Shown here in pieces: positions 26,227 through 37,000 of a stretch of DNA of 64,000 nucleotides. The notes under the pieces were generated by a model. It ran no database searches. It had not been told where the DNA came from and saw only the letters and a program-made list of their open reading frames with translations. The first letter of the stretch is position 1. Every line of letters begins with the position of its first letter. Made by a program: the position numbers and the translations under genes. The stretch is from Oceanimonas sp. GK1 (lineage in GTDB: Bacteria; Pseudomonadota; Gammaproteobacteria; Enterobacterales; Aeromonadaceae): positions 2,435,001 through 2,499,000 of the forward strand of contig NC_016745.1 of the NCBI RefSeq assembly GCF_000243075.1, read 5' to 3'.

Positions 26227-27534
26227 ATGGCAAGCGACGACAAGAGCAGTAAGGTACCGGGCCATCGCCTGGCCCGCATGGGTCATCTGGCCTCTCTCGC
26301 CACTCGGGTGGCCGGCAGCATGCTGGGCGAAGGCGCCCGCCGCCTGGCCCAGGGGCAGCGGCCCCGCGCCCGGGAGCTGCTGCTCACGCCCGCCAATGCC
26401 CGGCGAGTGGGCGACCAACTGGCCCGGCTGCGGGGAGCAGCCATGAAAGTGGGGCAGCTGCTGTCGATGGACGCCGGCGATCTGCTGCCAGCGGAGCTGG
26501 CCGATATTCTGGCCCGGCTGCGCGCCGAAGGCAGCCCCATGCCGGCCGCCCAGCTCAATACCGTGCTGGTGCAGGAGCTGGGCCATGACTGGCAACGCCA
26601 CTTCAGCCATTTCGAGTTCCGCCCCCTGGCCGCCGCTTCCATCGGCCAGGTACACAAAGCCTGGGCCGACGACGGTGAACCGCTGGCAGTCAAAATCCAG
26701 TACCCCGGCATTGCCGCCAGCATCGACAGCGATGTCGACAATGTCGCCACCCTGCTGCGCCTCAGCGGCCTGGTGCCTGCCGGCGTTGATTATCAGGGGC
26801 TGCTGGCGGAGGCCAAACAACAACTGCATGCCGAAGCCGACTACCGGCTGGAGGCGCGCCAGCTGGCCCGTTTCAATGCGCTGCTGGCGGATGATCCGCG
26901 TTTTGTACTGCCACGGGGTCGCACCGATATCAGCACGTCCCGGCTGCTGGCCATGAGTTTTGTGGCAGGCAAGCCGGTGGAAAGCCTGGAATCACAGCCC
27001 CAGGCGCTGCGCAATCATATTGTGACGTTACTGTTTGAGCTGCTGTTTCGTGAATTGTTTGAGTTCAGCCTGGTGCAGACCGATCCCAACTTCGCCAATT
27101 TTCTGTATCAGGGTGAACGGCTGGTGCTGCTCGACTTTGGCGCCACCCGGGCATACGCCCCCGGCTTTGCCCAGGGGTACCGCCGGCTGTTTGCCGCCGC
27201 CCTGGCCGGTGACCAGGCCGGCATGGCGGCGGCGCTGAGCGACATCGGCTTTTTCAGCCAGCACATTATACCGGCCCAGCAACAGGCGGTGCTGCGGCTG
27301 GTCCAGCTGGCCTGCGAGCCGCTGCAGCAGGATGCGCCCTTTGACTTTGGTCGCAGCACCCTGGCCCAGCGCCTGCGCCAGGCCGGCACGGCCCTCAGCA
27401 TGCAGCAGAATTACTGGCACAGCCCCCCCGCCGATGCGCTGTTTCTGCACCGCAAGATAGGCGGCCTCTACCTGCTGGCGGCGCGCCTGGGGGCGCAGGT
27501 GAATGTACGGCGGCAGCTACAACCCTGGCTGTGA
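26227..27534 (+). CDS. ABC1/UbiB-family atypical protein kinase
   Basis: 435-residue COQ8/UbiB-like protein. The family signature KxGQ is present as MKVGQLLSMD, and the Ala-rich loop that replaces the kinase P-loop is AAASIGQVHKA. Catalytic Lys lies in LAVKIQYPG, and LVQTDPNFANFLY and LVLLDFGATR supply the metal-binding Asn and Asp. It lacks the C-terminal membrane segments of true UbiB and has an unusual Leu/Arg-rich N-terminus, so it is a UbiB paralogue rather than ubiB itself. Family members affect ubiquinone or lipid metabolism; the substrate here is unknown. The GGDEF/EAL gene follows closely. Confidence 0.88.
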   Translation: MASDDKSSKVPGHRLARMGHLASLATRVAGSMLGEGARRLAQGQRPRARELLLTPANARRVGDQLARLRGAAMKVGQLLSMDAGDLLPAELADILARLRAEGSPMPAAQLNTVLVQELGHDWQRHFSHFEFRPLAAASIGQVHKAWADDGEPLAVKIQYPGIAASIDSDVDNVATLLRLSGLVPAGVDYQGLLAEAKQQLHAEADYRLEARQLARFNALLADDPRFVLPRGRTDISTSRLLAMSFVAGKPVESLESQPQALRNHIVTLLFELLFRELFEFSLVQTDPNFANFLYQGERLVLLDFGATRAYAPGFAQGYRRLFAAALAGDQAGMAAALSDIGFFSQHIIPAQQQAVLRLVQLACEPLQQDAPFDFGRSTLAQRLRQAGTALSMQQNYWHSPPADALFLHRKIGGLYLLAARLGAQVNVRRQLQPWL

Positions 27535-27613
27535 AAACCGCGCACCGGATTTGCCAAGGCCAAGGCCGCCATATTATGGTACGGGGTTAAACGACCCCAC
27601 CTATTTGAGCACC

Positions 27614-30130
27614 GTGACCAACGCCAAGCCCGCCGACATTACCATTGAACGCCTGATGCACACCGGTCTGCTGACCTGTGCGCCCGATACGCCGTTGCGC
27701 GAGGCGACCGAGCGCATGGCGTCCCGCCGTTGCAGCTCCATTCTGATCGTCGAAAACAACCAGGCAGTGGGGATCTGGACCGAGCGGGACAGCCTGCGGC
27801 TGGATCTGACCCGGACGGATCACCTGGACCTGCCCATTCGGCAACTGATGAGCCAGCCGGTGCATTGCCTGCCACGCCATACGCCGGTGGCCGAGGCCGA
27901 ACAATGGTTTCGCCAGCACCAGTGCCGGCACCTGGTGGTGGTGGACGACGAGGGCCTGCCCGTCGGCATGGTGTCGCAAACCGACATGGCGCTCAAGCAG
28001 GGCATGGAGCCCTATCTCAGCCTGCGCCGAATCAGCGAAGCCATGAACGCCTCTCCCCTGATATTGCCAGGCAGCATGTCTCTGGCCCGGGCCGCCACCG
28101 AGCTGCTGAGCCACGACCAGGACGCGGCCGTGATCACCTGCTCGCCGGTACAGCTTGGCATCATCACCGAACGCGACATGGTGCGCTGCATCGCCCGCCA
28201 CCCCGGCAACACCCCCATTGGAGAGCTGGCCAGCCGGCCGCTGCTGTCGGTTTCCCCCGAAGACAGCCTGCTGCATGCCCGGGATCTGCTGATCGACCAC
28301 AGGGTGCGCCACCTGGTGGTCAAACAGCAGGAGAAGGTGGTGGGCCTGTTGGGGTTTCGGGAGATCATCAACGGCGTGGAGCACCGCTACCTGCAACAGT
28401 TGCAGCAGGCACTGGCGCAACGGGACCAGGCGCTGCACAGCTCCCGCCTGAACCTGCAGCTGGCGGAGCGGGTGATCGAGGCCTCGCTGGAAAGCATCGT
28501 CGTGACCGATGCCAACAACCGCATTGTCTTCGTCAATCCGTCCTTTACCCATACCACCGGCTACAGTGCCGAGGAAGTCATCGGCCGCACGCCGGCCATG
28601 CTGTCCTCGGGCCGTCACGATGCCGCCTTTTACCAGGCCATGTGGAACACCCTGCACGAACAGGGTTACTGGCGCGGCGAAATCTGGAACCGGCGCAAAA
28701 GCGGTCAGCTCTATCTGGAGATGCTGACCATTACCGCCATTCAGGACGACGACGGCCGGATCACCCATTTTGCCGCCCTGTTTACCGACATCACCCATAT
28801 TCGCGAAAACGAAGACAAAATTCGCCGACTGGCCTATTACGATCCCCTGACCGGCCTGCCCAACCGGCGTCTGCTGGAGGACCGGCTGGATCTGGCGATA
28901 CGTCACGCCAACCGCAGCAAACAGCATCTGGCGGTGATCTTTCTCGATCTCGACCACTTCAAGCAGGTCAACGACACCCTTGGCCACGCCGCCGGCGACG
29001 AGCTGCTGCTTGAGGTCTCCCGGCGTATTCGCACCCGGCTGCGGGAAGACGACACCCTGGCGCGCCTCGGCGGCGACGAATTTATCGTGCTGCTGCCCGA
29101 GCTGAACGAGCCCGACGAGGCCAGCCGGGTCGCCCGCCGGCTGATCGACGCCATTGCCGAGCCCTTTCAGATCAACAACCACCAGTTTCGTATCGGCTGC
29201 AGCCTGGGGGTCAGTCTATACCCGGACGACGCCAACTCCGCCGAGCAACTGCTGCATCACGCCGATGCGGCCATGTACCAGGCCAAGCAGGAAGGGCGCA
29301 ACGATTACCGGCTGTTCAGCCGCAACATGAACCATCAGCAGCACCAGCTGCTGGCCATGGAAACCGCGCTGCGCTACGCGGTGGAAACCGGTGAAGGCCT
29401 GAGCGTCTATTACCAGCCCCAGGTCAACCGCGCCACCCGCATGCTGGCCGGTGCCGAAGCCCTGGCCCGCTGGCATCATCCCGACTTCGGCCAAGTGTCG
29501 CCGGGGGCCTTTATTCCCCTGGCCGAGCGGGCCGGGCTGATGGTACCGCTCGGCATGACATTGCTGCACCAGGTGGCGGCCCAGCAACGCCGCTGGCTGG
29601 ACATGGGGCTGATGCCGGTGCCGGTGTCGGTCAACCTCTCGGCCCAGCAGTTCTGGCAGCACAACCTGCTGGTGCAGTTTCGCCTGCTGCTGGCGGAGCA
29701 CCGGCTGCCGGCGGGCCTTATCGGCATTGAACTCACCGAAAGCGTGCTGCTCGACAAACAGCGGCAAGCCATCCCCCTGCTCTACGGCCTGCGCGAGCTG
29801 GGCTGTACCATTGCCATCGACGACTTCGGCACCGGCTACTCCTCCCTGAGTTACCTGCAGGATCTGCCGGTCAACAGCCTCAAAATCGACCGCAGCTTTA
29901 TTCAGCGCCTTGGCGAGTCCCGCAGCAGCAATGCCATTCTGGCGGCGGTCACCGGCATGGCCCGGGAGCTGGAATTCAAGGTGGTGGCGGAAGGGGTGGA
30001 AACCGAGGAGCAGATGCAGGCCCTCGGCCGCTATCCGGTGGATCTGATCCAGGGATACCTCACCGGCCGCCCGGTGCCGGCAAACGACTTTGCCAGCCAA
30101 TGGTTGAGCGCAGTAAGGTGTGAGGAGTAA
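27614..30130 (+). CDS. Four-CBS, PAS, GGDEF and EAL domain protein
   Basis: Soluble c-di-GMP enzyme of about 838 residues. The start is uncertain: GTG 27614 or TTG 27605, both after a weak promoter (TTGCCA 27551, TATTAT 27572); a longer frame begins inside the upstream gene. Two CBS pairs fill residues about 10-265 (LMHTGLLTCAPDTPLREA and later repeats). A PAS domain follows at about 290-405, then GGDEF with intact RLGGDEF and an upstream RxxD inhibitory site. The EAL domain is intact: EALARW, NLSAQQF, IELTES, DDFGTGYSS, VVAEGVETEEQ. Both catalytic activities look possible. CBS domains usually bind adenosine nucleotides, so the protein may link energy state to c-di-GMP. It has no membrane segment. 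Confidence 0.9.
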   Translation: MTNAKPADITIERLMHTGLLTCAPDTPLREATERMASRRCSSILIVENNQAVGIWTERDSLRLDLTRTDHLDLPIRQLMSQPVHCLPRHTPVAEAEQWFRQHQCRHLVVVDDEGLPVGMVSQTDMALKQGMEPYLSLRRISEAMNASPLILPGSMSLARAATELLSHDQDAAVITCSPVQLGIITERDMVRCIARHPGNTPIGELASRPLLSVSPEDSLLHARDLLIDHRVRHLVVKQQEKVVGLLGFREIINGVEHRYLQQLQQALAQRDQALHSSRLNLQLAERVIEASLESIVVTDANNRIVFVNPSFTHTTGYSAEEVIGRTPAMLSSGRHDAAFYQAMWNTLHEQGYWRGEIWNRRKSGQLYLEMLTITAIQDDDGRITHFAALFTDITHIRENEDKIRRLAYYDPLTGLPNRRLLEDRLDLAIRHANRSKQHLAVIFLDLDHFKQVNDTLGHAAGDELLLEVSRRIRTRLREDDTLARLGGDEFIVLLPELNEPDEASRVARRLIDAIAEPFQINNHQFRIGCSLGVSLYPDDANSAEQLLHHADAAMYQAKQEGRNDYRLFSRNMNHQQHQLLAMETALRYAVETGEGLSVYYQPQVNRATRMLAGAEALARWHHPDFGQVSPGAFIPLAERAGLMVPLGMTLLHQVAAQQRRWLDMGLMPVPVSVNLSAQQFWQHNLLVQFRLLLAEHRLPAGLIGIELTESVLLDKQRQAIPLLYGLRELGCTIAIDDFGTGYSSLSYLQDLPVNSLKIDRSFIQRLGESRSSNAILAAVTGMARELEFKVVAEGVETEEQMQALGRYPVDLIQGYLTGRPVPANDFASQWLSAVRCEE

Positions 30131-30162
30131 GCTCCCCGGCGCACCCGTAACTGGAAACCCCG

Positions 30163-31995
30163 ATGTTCAAACTGTTTGAAAGCCTGACCCGGCCGTTCCC
30201 CGAAGAGGCGCCCACCCAGCCCCCCGCCGGGCTGTACGCCTTCTGTCGCCACTACACCCGCGGCTTTGAATGGCCCCTTGTGGCCATGGCGCTGCTCAGT
30301 GCCCTGGTGGCCATCGTCGAAGTCTCCCTGCTGGGCTTTATGGGCCAGCTGGTGGATATGCTGGCCCGCCACAGCCCGGCGTCGTTCTGGGCAGAAGAGC
30401 GCAATACCCTCATGTTTATGGGCGGGCTGGTGCTGGTTGTCTTGCCGGTGCTGGCCTTCAGCCACGCCATGCTGATGCACCAGTCCCTGCTGGGTAACTA
30501 TCCCATGTCCATTCGCTGGCTGGCTCACCGCTACCTGCTGAACCAGAGCATGACGTTCTATCAGGATGAGTTCGCCGGCCGCATCGCCACCAAGGTGATG
30601 CAGACGGCGCTGGCGGTGCGGGAAACCGTGATGAAGCTCTTGGACGTACTGGTGTACGTGTCCGTGTACCTGATCTCCATGCTGGTGATGATGGGTCACT
30701 CGGATCTGGCCCTGATGCTGCCCATTCTGCTCTGGCTGCTGCTCTACGTGGGCATTCAGTGCTACTTTGTGCCGCGCATGAAGCGCATCGCCACCGCCCA
30801 GGCCGACGCCCGCTCCATGATGACCGGGCGCATTGTCGACAGCTATTCCAATATCACCACGGTCAAGCTGTTTGCCCATGCCGATGCGGAAACCCGTTAC
30901 GCCAAACAGGGCATGCGCGCCTTTCTCACCACCGTTTATGGCCAGATGCGCCTGGCCACCTGCTTTGTGCTGAGCGTGGATGCCATCAACTACCTGTTGC
31001 TGTTCACCATTACCGCCCTGTCGGTGGGCCTGTGGATGAATGCCACCGTAACCGTAGGGGTGATCGCCGTGGCCATCAGCATCGCCCTGCGGCTGCAGGG
31101 CATGTCGAAATGGATCATGTGGGAGATCGGTGCCCTGTTCGAAAACATCGGCACCGTGATCGACGGCATGAACACCCTGTCCAAATCCGTGGCCATAGAA
31201 GACAAGGCCAATGCCACTGACCTGACCGTGAGCCGGGGTGCCATTCGCTTTGAGGACGTCACCTTTCACTATGGCCGGGACGAGCCGGTCATCGAGCATT
31301 TCAACCTGGACATCAAACCCGGTGAGAAGGTGGGCCTGGTGGGCCGCTCCGGGGCGGGCAAGTCCACCCTGGTCAACCTGCTGCTGCGCCTGCACGAGCT
31401 GGAAGCCGGCCGCATCACCATCGACGGCCAGGACATCACCACCGTGACCCAGCATTCCCTGCGTGGCCAGATTGGCATGGTGACCCAGGACACCTCCCTG
31501 CTGCACCGCTCCATTCGGGAAAACATTCTCTACGGCCGGCCCGATGCCGCCGAGCAGGACATGATTGCCGCCAGCCGCCAGGCCCACGCCCACGACTTTA
31601 TACAGAGTCTGGAAGACAAGGACGGCCACCGGGGTTACGACGCCCAGGTGGGCGAGCGGGGCATCAAGCTCTCGGGCGGCCAGCGCCAGCGCATTGGCAT
31701 TGCCCGGGTGCTGCTCAAGGATGCCCCCATTCTGGTGCTGGACGAGGCCACCTCGGCACTGGACTCGGAAGTGGAAGCCGCCATTCAGGAAAGCCTGTAT
31801 CAGCTGATGGAGGGCAAGACGGTGATCGCCATCGCCCACCGACTTTCCACCATCGCCGCCATGGACCGCCTGGTGGTGATCGACCAGGGCCGCATCGTCG
31901 AGCAGGGCTCGCACCAGGATCTGCTGGCCCAAAACGGCATCTACGCCCAGCTGTGGCACCACCAGACCGGCGGCTTTCTGGCCGACGGGGTGTAA
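30163..31995 (+). CDS. ABC transporter, fused permease and ATPase (exporter type)
   Basis: 610-residue half-transporter that should act as a homodimer in the inner membrane. Six transmembrane segments lie in residues about 35-330. The ATPase follows: Walker A GRSGAGKST, signature LSGGQRQR, Walker B ILVLDEATSALDS and the H-loop AHRLST. The permease segment NYPMSIRWLAHRYLL is shared by MsbA/Mdl-like exporters. The substrate cannot be read from the sequence. It lies 32 bp after the GGDEF/EAL gene and may share its transcript; recD converges on it 41 bp away. Confidence 0.92.
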   Translation: MFKLFESLTRPFPEEAPTQPPAGLYAFCRHYTRGFEWPLVAMALLSALVAIVEVSLLGFMGQLVDMLARHSPASFWAEERNTLMFMGGLVLVVLPVLAFSHAMLMHQSLLGNYPMSIRWLAHRYLLNQSMTFYQDEFAGRIATKVMQTALAVRETVMKLLDVLVYVSVYLISMLVMMGHSDLALMLPILLWLLLYVGIQCYFVPRMKRIATAQADARSMMTGRIVDSYSNITTVKLFAHADAETRYAKQGMRAFLTTVYGQMRLATCFVLSVDAINYLLLFTITALSVGLWMNATVTVGVIAVAISIALRLQGMSKWIMWEIGALFENIGTVIDGMNTLSKSVAIEDKANATDLTVSRGAIRFEDVTFHYGRDEPVIEHFNLDIKPGEKVGLVGRSGAGKSTLVNLLLRLHELEAGRITIDGQDITTVTQHSLRGQIGMVTQDTSLLHRSIRENILYGRPDAAEQDMIAASRQAHAHDFIQSLEDKDGHRGYDAQVGERGIKLSGGQRQRIGIARVLLKDAPILVLDEATSALDSEVEAAIQESLYQLMEGKTVIAIAHRLSTIAAMDRLVVIDQGRIVEQGSHQDLLAQNGIYAQLWHHQTGGFLADGV

Positions 31996-32036
31996 CGGGG
32001 TTGGGAGCCCGGGCTCGTCGCCCGCGTTCCCCCTTC

Positions 32037-34031
32037 CTAGGTCAGGCTCTCCAGCAGGCCGCTGCGCCGCTCTACCCGCCGGGCAATGGCCTGCTCAAAC
32101 ACCCCGGCCCGGGGCTCCACCAGGGTAAACCGGTGCCGGGCCCGGGTAATGCCGGTATAGAGCAGCTCCTTGGTCAGTACCGGGTTCAGGGCCTCGGGCA
32201 ACATCAGGGCGGTATGGGCAAACTCCGAGCCCTGAGACTTGTGTACCGTCATGGCGAACACCGTCTCCACCTCCCCCAGCCGGCTGGGCAACACAAAACG
32301 CAAGCCGCCGCTGCCGTCGTTGCGGGGAAAGGCCACCCGCAGCTTCATGCTGCCGTCTTGCTCGGGCAGGCGCAGGGCAATGCCGATGTCCCCGTTCATC
32401 AGCCCCAGGCCGTAATCGTTGCGGGTCACCAGTACCGGCCGGCCTTCGTACCAGCCTTCCTCCGCCTCGAGCAGGCCGCGCCGGTGCAGCAGGCCGGCAA
32501 TGCGTGCATTTAAACCTTCCACCCCCCAGGGGCCTCGGCGCACCGCGCACAGCAGCCGGAACTGATCAAAGGCATCCAGCACGCCTTTTGCCCAGTCATG
32601 CCAGGCCGTACCGTCAAAGGCGGTGCCGGCGGCGGGACGTTCATCCCGCAGCCGTGCCAGGTAATGACCATAGCCCACCCCCTCCCCCCGACCGGCAAAC
32701 AGCAGGCGGTTAAGCGCCGCGTCCTGCTCTCCCTTCAGCCGAAGGGTAGCCACCTCGTCGCTGCCCTCCAGCTGCTGCCGGGCCAGCGCCGGCTGCTGAC
32801 GGTTCACCGCCTCTGCCAGCCGGCCAATGCCGGAGCCGCCGGCAAAGCGGCGGGAGTAACGCAGCATCAGAATGCGCTGGGCCAGGGCATGACGGCCGGC
32901 GTCACCGGGCCGCAAGGACGGGTGCACTACCCGCTCGCCGCTGACCGCTTCCAACCAGGCCAGACGTTCCGGGGTATACAACCCCTGCTCGGCATCACGA
33001 CACAAGTCCCCCAGCAGGGCTCCCGCTTCCACCGAGGCCAGCTGATCCTTGTCGCCCAGCAGTAACAGCCGGGCATGAGGCGGCAACGCCGCCAGCAGGC
33101 AGTGCATCATTTCCAGATCGATCATCGAGGCCTCATCCACCACCAGCACATCCAGCGGCAGCGGGTGGCCGGCATGATGACGAAAATGACGACTGTCCGG
33201 CAGGCTACCCAACAAGCGGTGCAAGGTGCTCACCTCTGCCGGGATCCGGGCGCGCACGCTCTCGTCTACCGGCAGCGAGGCCACCTGAGCACCGATGGAC
33301 TCGGTCAGCCGGGCCGCCGCCTTGCCGGTGGGCGCCGCCAGTCGAATGCGCAGGGGCTGGGCGGCAGTGCCCTGCAGCAGCGCCAGCAGGCGCACCACAG
33401 TGGTGGTCTTGCCGGTGCCGGGGCCGCCGGTGATCAGGGTAAAGCCGCTGCTCGCCGCCAGGGCACAGGCCAGCTTTTGCCAGTCGGTCTGGCGCTCGCC
33501 GTCAAGCTTCAGCGGCTCGGGAAACAACCGCTCAAGCCAGTTTGCCAGGTCGGCAGGCACGGCTCTGTCATCCTGCATGCGTGCCGCCAGAGCCCGGGCC
33601 ACCCCCTGCTCATAGCTCCAGTAACGACGCAGGTACAATCGATCGCCACTCAGCACCAGGGGCCGCGCCGGCTCGCCGTCGGCCGCCACCAGGGGGCTGC
33701 GGGCCAGGGCCTGCGTCCAGTGCTCCAGGGTCAGTGTCGCCAGTTGCTTTGAAGGCAGCCAGGCATCGGCCAGGCCTTCTTCCCCTTCCGGCGGCAGCGA
33801 CAGGGCAAAGTCCGGCTCGGCCAGGGTCGCTAGCAGATCCAGGCACACATGGCCGTGGCCGAGCTGGTGGCTGGCCAGTGCCGCCGCCAGCAGCACCGGC
33901 GCCTCGCTTTCGGGCTGCTGCTCGGCAAAAAAGCCCGCCAGCGCCCGGTCCAGGGGGCGCAGCCAGCCCAGCGCCACCCAGCGGTCAAGCAAGGCCAGCA
34001 GCTCGCTGGCGGGGGTTTTGGTGGTGATCAT
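32037..34031 (-). CDS. recD: RecBCD helicase-nuclease, subunit alpha
   Basis: 5'-3' helicase subunit of the RecBCD recombination and foreign-DNA-degrading complex, 664 residues. The start is ATG 34029-34031, overlapping the recB stop by 4 bp (ATGA). Walker A is GGPGTGKTTTV, DEASMIDLEMM is motif II, and the C-terminal VHKSQGSEF and TGITRARHRF are motifs V and VI. Context leaves no doubt. Confidence 0.97.
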   Translation of the reverse strand: MITTKTPASELLALLDRWVALGWLRPLDRALAGFFAEQQPESEAPVLLAAALASHQLGHGHVCLDLLATLAEPDFALSLPPEGEEGLADAWLPSKQLATLTLEHWTQALARSPLVAADGEPARPLVLSGDRLYLRRYWSYEQGVARALAARMQDDRAVPADLANWLERLFPEPLKLDGERQTDWQKLACALAASSGFTLITGGPGTGKTTTVVRLLALLQGTAAQPLRIRLAAPTGKAAARLTESIGAQVASLPVDESVRARIPAEVSTLHRLLGSLPDSRHFRHHAGHPLPLDVLVVDEASMIDLEMMHCLLAALPPHARLLLLGDKDQLASVEAGALLGDLCRDAEQGLYTPERLAWLEAVSGERVVHPSLRPGDAGRHALAQRILMLRYSRRFAGGSGIGRLAEAVNRQQPALARQQLEGSDEVATLRLKGEQDAALNRLLFAGRGEGVGYGHYLARLRDERPAAGTAFDGTAWHDWAKGVLDAFDQFRLLCAVRRGPWGVEGLNARIAGLLHRRGLLEAEEGWYEGRPVLVTRNDYGLGLMNGDIGIALRLPEQDGSMKLRVAFPRNDGSGGLRFVLPSRLGEVETVFAMTVHKSQGSEFAHTALMLPEALNPVLTKELLYTGITRARHRFTLVEPRAGVFEQAIARRVERRSGLLESLT

Positions 34032-37000
34032 GGCAGGCTCTCCTCGGTGGCACCGCAAAACAGCGTATTCAGGCTTTCTATCAGCTCACGGGGGGGCCGG
34101 TGTGCAAACACCGCGCCGGGCCGGCGCACAAACAGATACAGGGCACCGCCCATGTGGGTGTCGTAGTCGTAATCGGGCAGCCGCAGTATTAACTGGCGAT
34201 GCAGCGCCAGCACATAGAGTACGTATTGCAGATCGTAACGGTGGCGAAGGATCTGATCCTCCATCGCCGCCCGTGTGTAATCGGCGTCATCCGGGCCCAG
34301 CCAGTTCGACTTGTAGTCCACCACGTAATAACGGCCGTCATGCTCAAACACCAGATCGATAAAGCCCTTGAGCATGCCGTTCAGCCGGCCCGGGGCCAGT
34401 GCCGGCCGCTCCCGCTGCGGCAGAATATGGCGTCGCACCAGTGCATCCAGCGCGGGGATCTGCACTCGGCTGACCTCCAGCCAGAACTCCATTTCCGGCT
34501 GAAAACAGCCGAGCGCCTGCAATGCCGGGCCACCGTCAAACAGCGGCGTGGCCAGCAGCCCCTGCAGCCAGTCGGCAAGCGGCGTGGCCCACTCCTCCAG
34601 GCCCCGCAACTGGCAGCGCCGGGCAAGCTGGGATGCCAGCTCCTCGGGCTGATTTGCCAGCCCTTCATTCAGCACCAGCTCCAGCAGGCCATGCAAAAAA
34701 GTGCCCGCCGCCGGACCACGGGGAAAGCGATGCAGGCTGGGAAGCTCAAAGGGGCGCAGCGGCACAAAGGGCCGTTCCAGCTCGTCATCCCCGCTTTTGC
34801 CCGCTTCGGGCCGCTCGGGGGCGGCGTCGTCAAAACGCTGGCCGGCCTCTTCCCGGCTGAGCAGGGCACTGTAGGACGCTATCCACCAGTGCTCGGCGGC
34901 GGGCCGGGCCGGGCTGGCCCAGACCGGCGCCGACGGCGCTCGTTGCGTATCCACCCAGCCTTCCCCGGTGACCTCGGGCGCCGCGCACAGCGCGGTGTGT
35001 TCGCTTGCCAGGGGCGTGAGCCAGTCTTGCAGCGGCCCGCTCAGCACGGCACCGCCGCCCAGCAACCGGCCCATGGCCGAGTCGTGCAGGCGCGAGGCCC
35101 GGCCGTTGCCGACCTTGATATCCGCCAGCCCCAGCCAGCAGGCATGGCGGGCCCGGGTCAGCGCCACATAGAGCAGGCGCAGATCTTCCCCCAGCCGCTC
35201 CCGCTCGGCCTGGGCCTTTTGTTCATCGGTGGGGTTTAGCAGCAGCCGCTTGCGGCCGCCCTCGTGCAGCTGCACCGGGGCCCCGCGGACGCCGCTTTCC
35301 CGAAAGCTGCAGATAAAGGGCAAAAACACCAGGGGATATTCCAGTCCCTTGGACTTGTGAATGGTCACCACCCGTACCAGGGCGGCGTCGCTTTCCAGCC
35401 GCAATACCTGTTCGTCGGCGGCCTGCCGCTCCCCCTCCCTGCAATCGGCCAGGTGGCGGATCAGTGCCTGCTCGCCGTCCAGGGTGGCGGCGGCCTGCTG
35501 CATCAGCTCCGCCAGGTGCAACAGATTGGTGAGCTTGCGTTCGCCCTCGGTACCCCGCAGCAGGCGGGCCGGCAGCGCGAAGTCGTGCAGCAGCCGGTGC
35601 ACCATGGGCAGCACGCCCTGGCGCTGCCAGATACGGCGGTAATCCCGAAACTGCATCACTCTGCCTTCCCAGTGGCGTTCGTCCTGATTGAGCCGCTCCA
35701 GCTCAGACAGACTGAGCCCCAGGGTGGCGGTGGCCAGCGCCGCCCTGAGTTTGCCGTCCTGCTCCGGCTCGGCGCAGGCCCTCAGCCAGTGCAGCAGATC
35801 CCCCGCCTCGGGGCTTTCAAACACCGAGTCCTTGTCGGACAGATACACGCTGCGCACCCCTCGGGCCGCCAGGGCTTCACGAATGGCCTGAGCCTCGCGA
35901 AAGCTGCGCACCAGCACCGCCATGTCGCTGGGCTGTACCGGGGTCAGGCCATGCTCACCGGCAAACCCGGCACGGCCCTGGCCGCCCAGATTGAGCAGAT
36001 GCGTCATGTGGCTGGCACAACGGGCCGCCATCTGCTCGAGGTAGACGCCGCCGGCAACCGGCTGATCGTCGTCGGTGTCCAGCTGCCACAGGGTCAGCGC
36101 CGGCTGCGGCGCGCCCTCGCATTGCCAGTGCTCGTCACGACCGCGCGCCTGCACCGACACAAAGGGCAGCGGATTGTGCTCGCCGTCGCGAAACAAAAAC
36201 GCGCCTTCGGGGTGGGCTTCGGCCCGCTCAAACAGCCGGTTGACCGCTGCCACCATGGTCGTGGAGGAACGAAAGTTGGTGCCGAGGCTGTAGTGACGGC
36301 CTTCGGTGGCGGCCCGGGCCGACAGATAGGTGTAAATATCGGCGCCGCGAAAGGCGTATATGGCCTGCTTGGGGTCCCCTATCATAAACAGGCCGCTGTC
36401 GGCGCAGTTGTCGGCTACTCGGTAAATGGTGTCGAAAATACGGTACTGCAGCGGATCCGTGTCCTGAAATTCGTCAATCAGCGCCACCGGGAACTGTTGC
36501 CGGATCACCTCCGCCAGCCGCGGGCCGTTCTCCCCCGCCAGGGCCTCGTCGAGACGGGTGAGCATGTCGTCAAAGCCCATTTCGGCGCGGCGGCGTTTTT
36601 CCAGCTCAAAGTGCCGACGCACCCAGGCGGCGGCATGACGCAGCGCCGGCTCGGCGGGGTCGGCCAGGGCGGCCAGTTGCCCGGGCAGGGTGGCCATGGC
36701 CTCCAGCGCCGGGTGTACCGGCGGTTCCCCCTTTTTCCAGATGGCATGCAGGCCCTCGGGGGTCAACCGTTCAAAGCCGGTACCGAGAGCCAGGTCTGCC
36801 TCCCTGGAGCCGGCCCAGGCCCGCAGCTTGTTGAGCCAGGGCTGGTAATAACGGGCCTGCAGCTTGCGCCCGTCCACCGCCTTGTCGGCCACCGCCTTGT
36901 CGAGCAGCAACGCCAGCTCGTCAGCCCAGGCCGGCCAGGGCGCTTTAAGCTCGGCAAGCCGCCGCGCCCGCGCGCTCAGGGTGCCTTCCAGCAGGGCATC

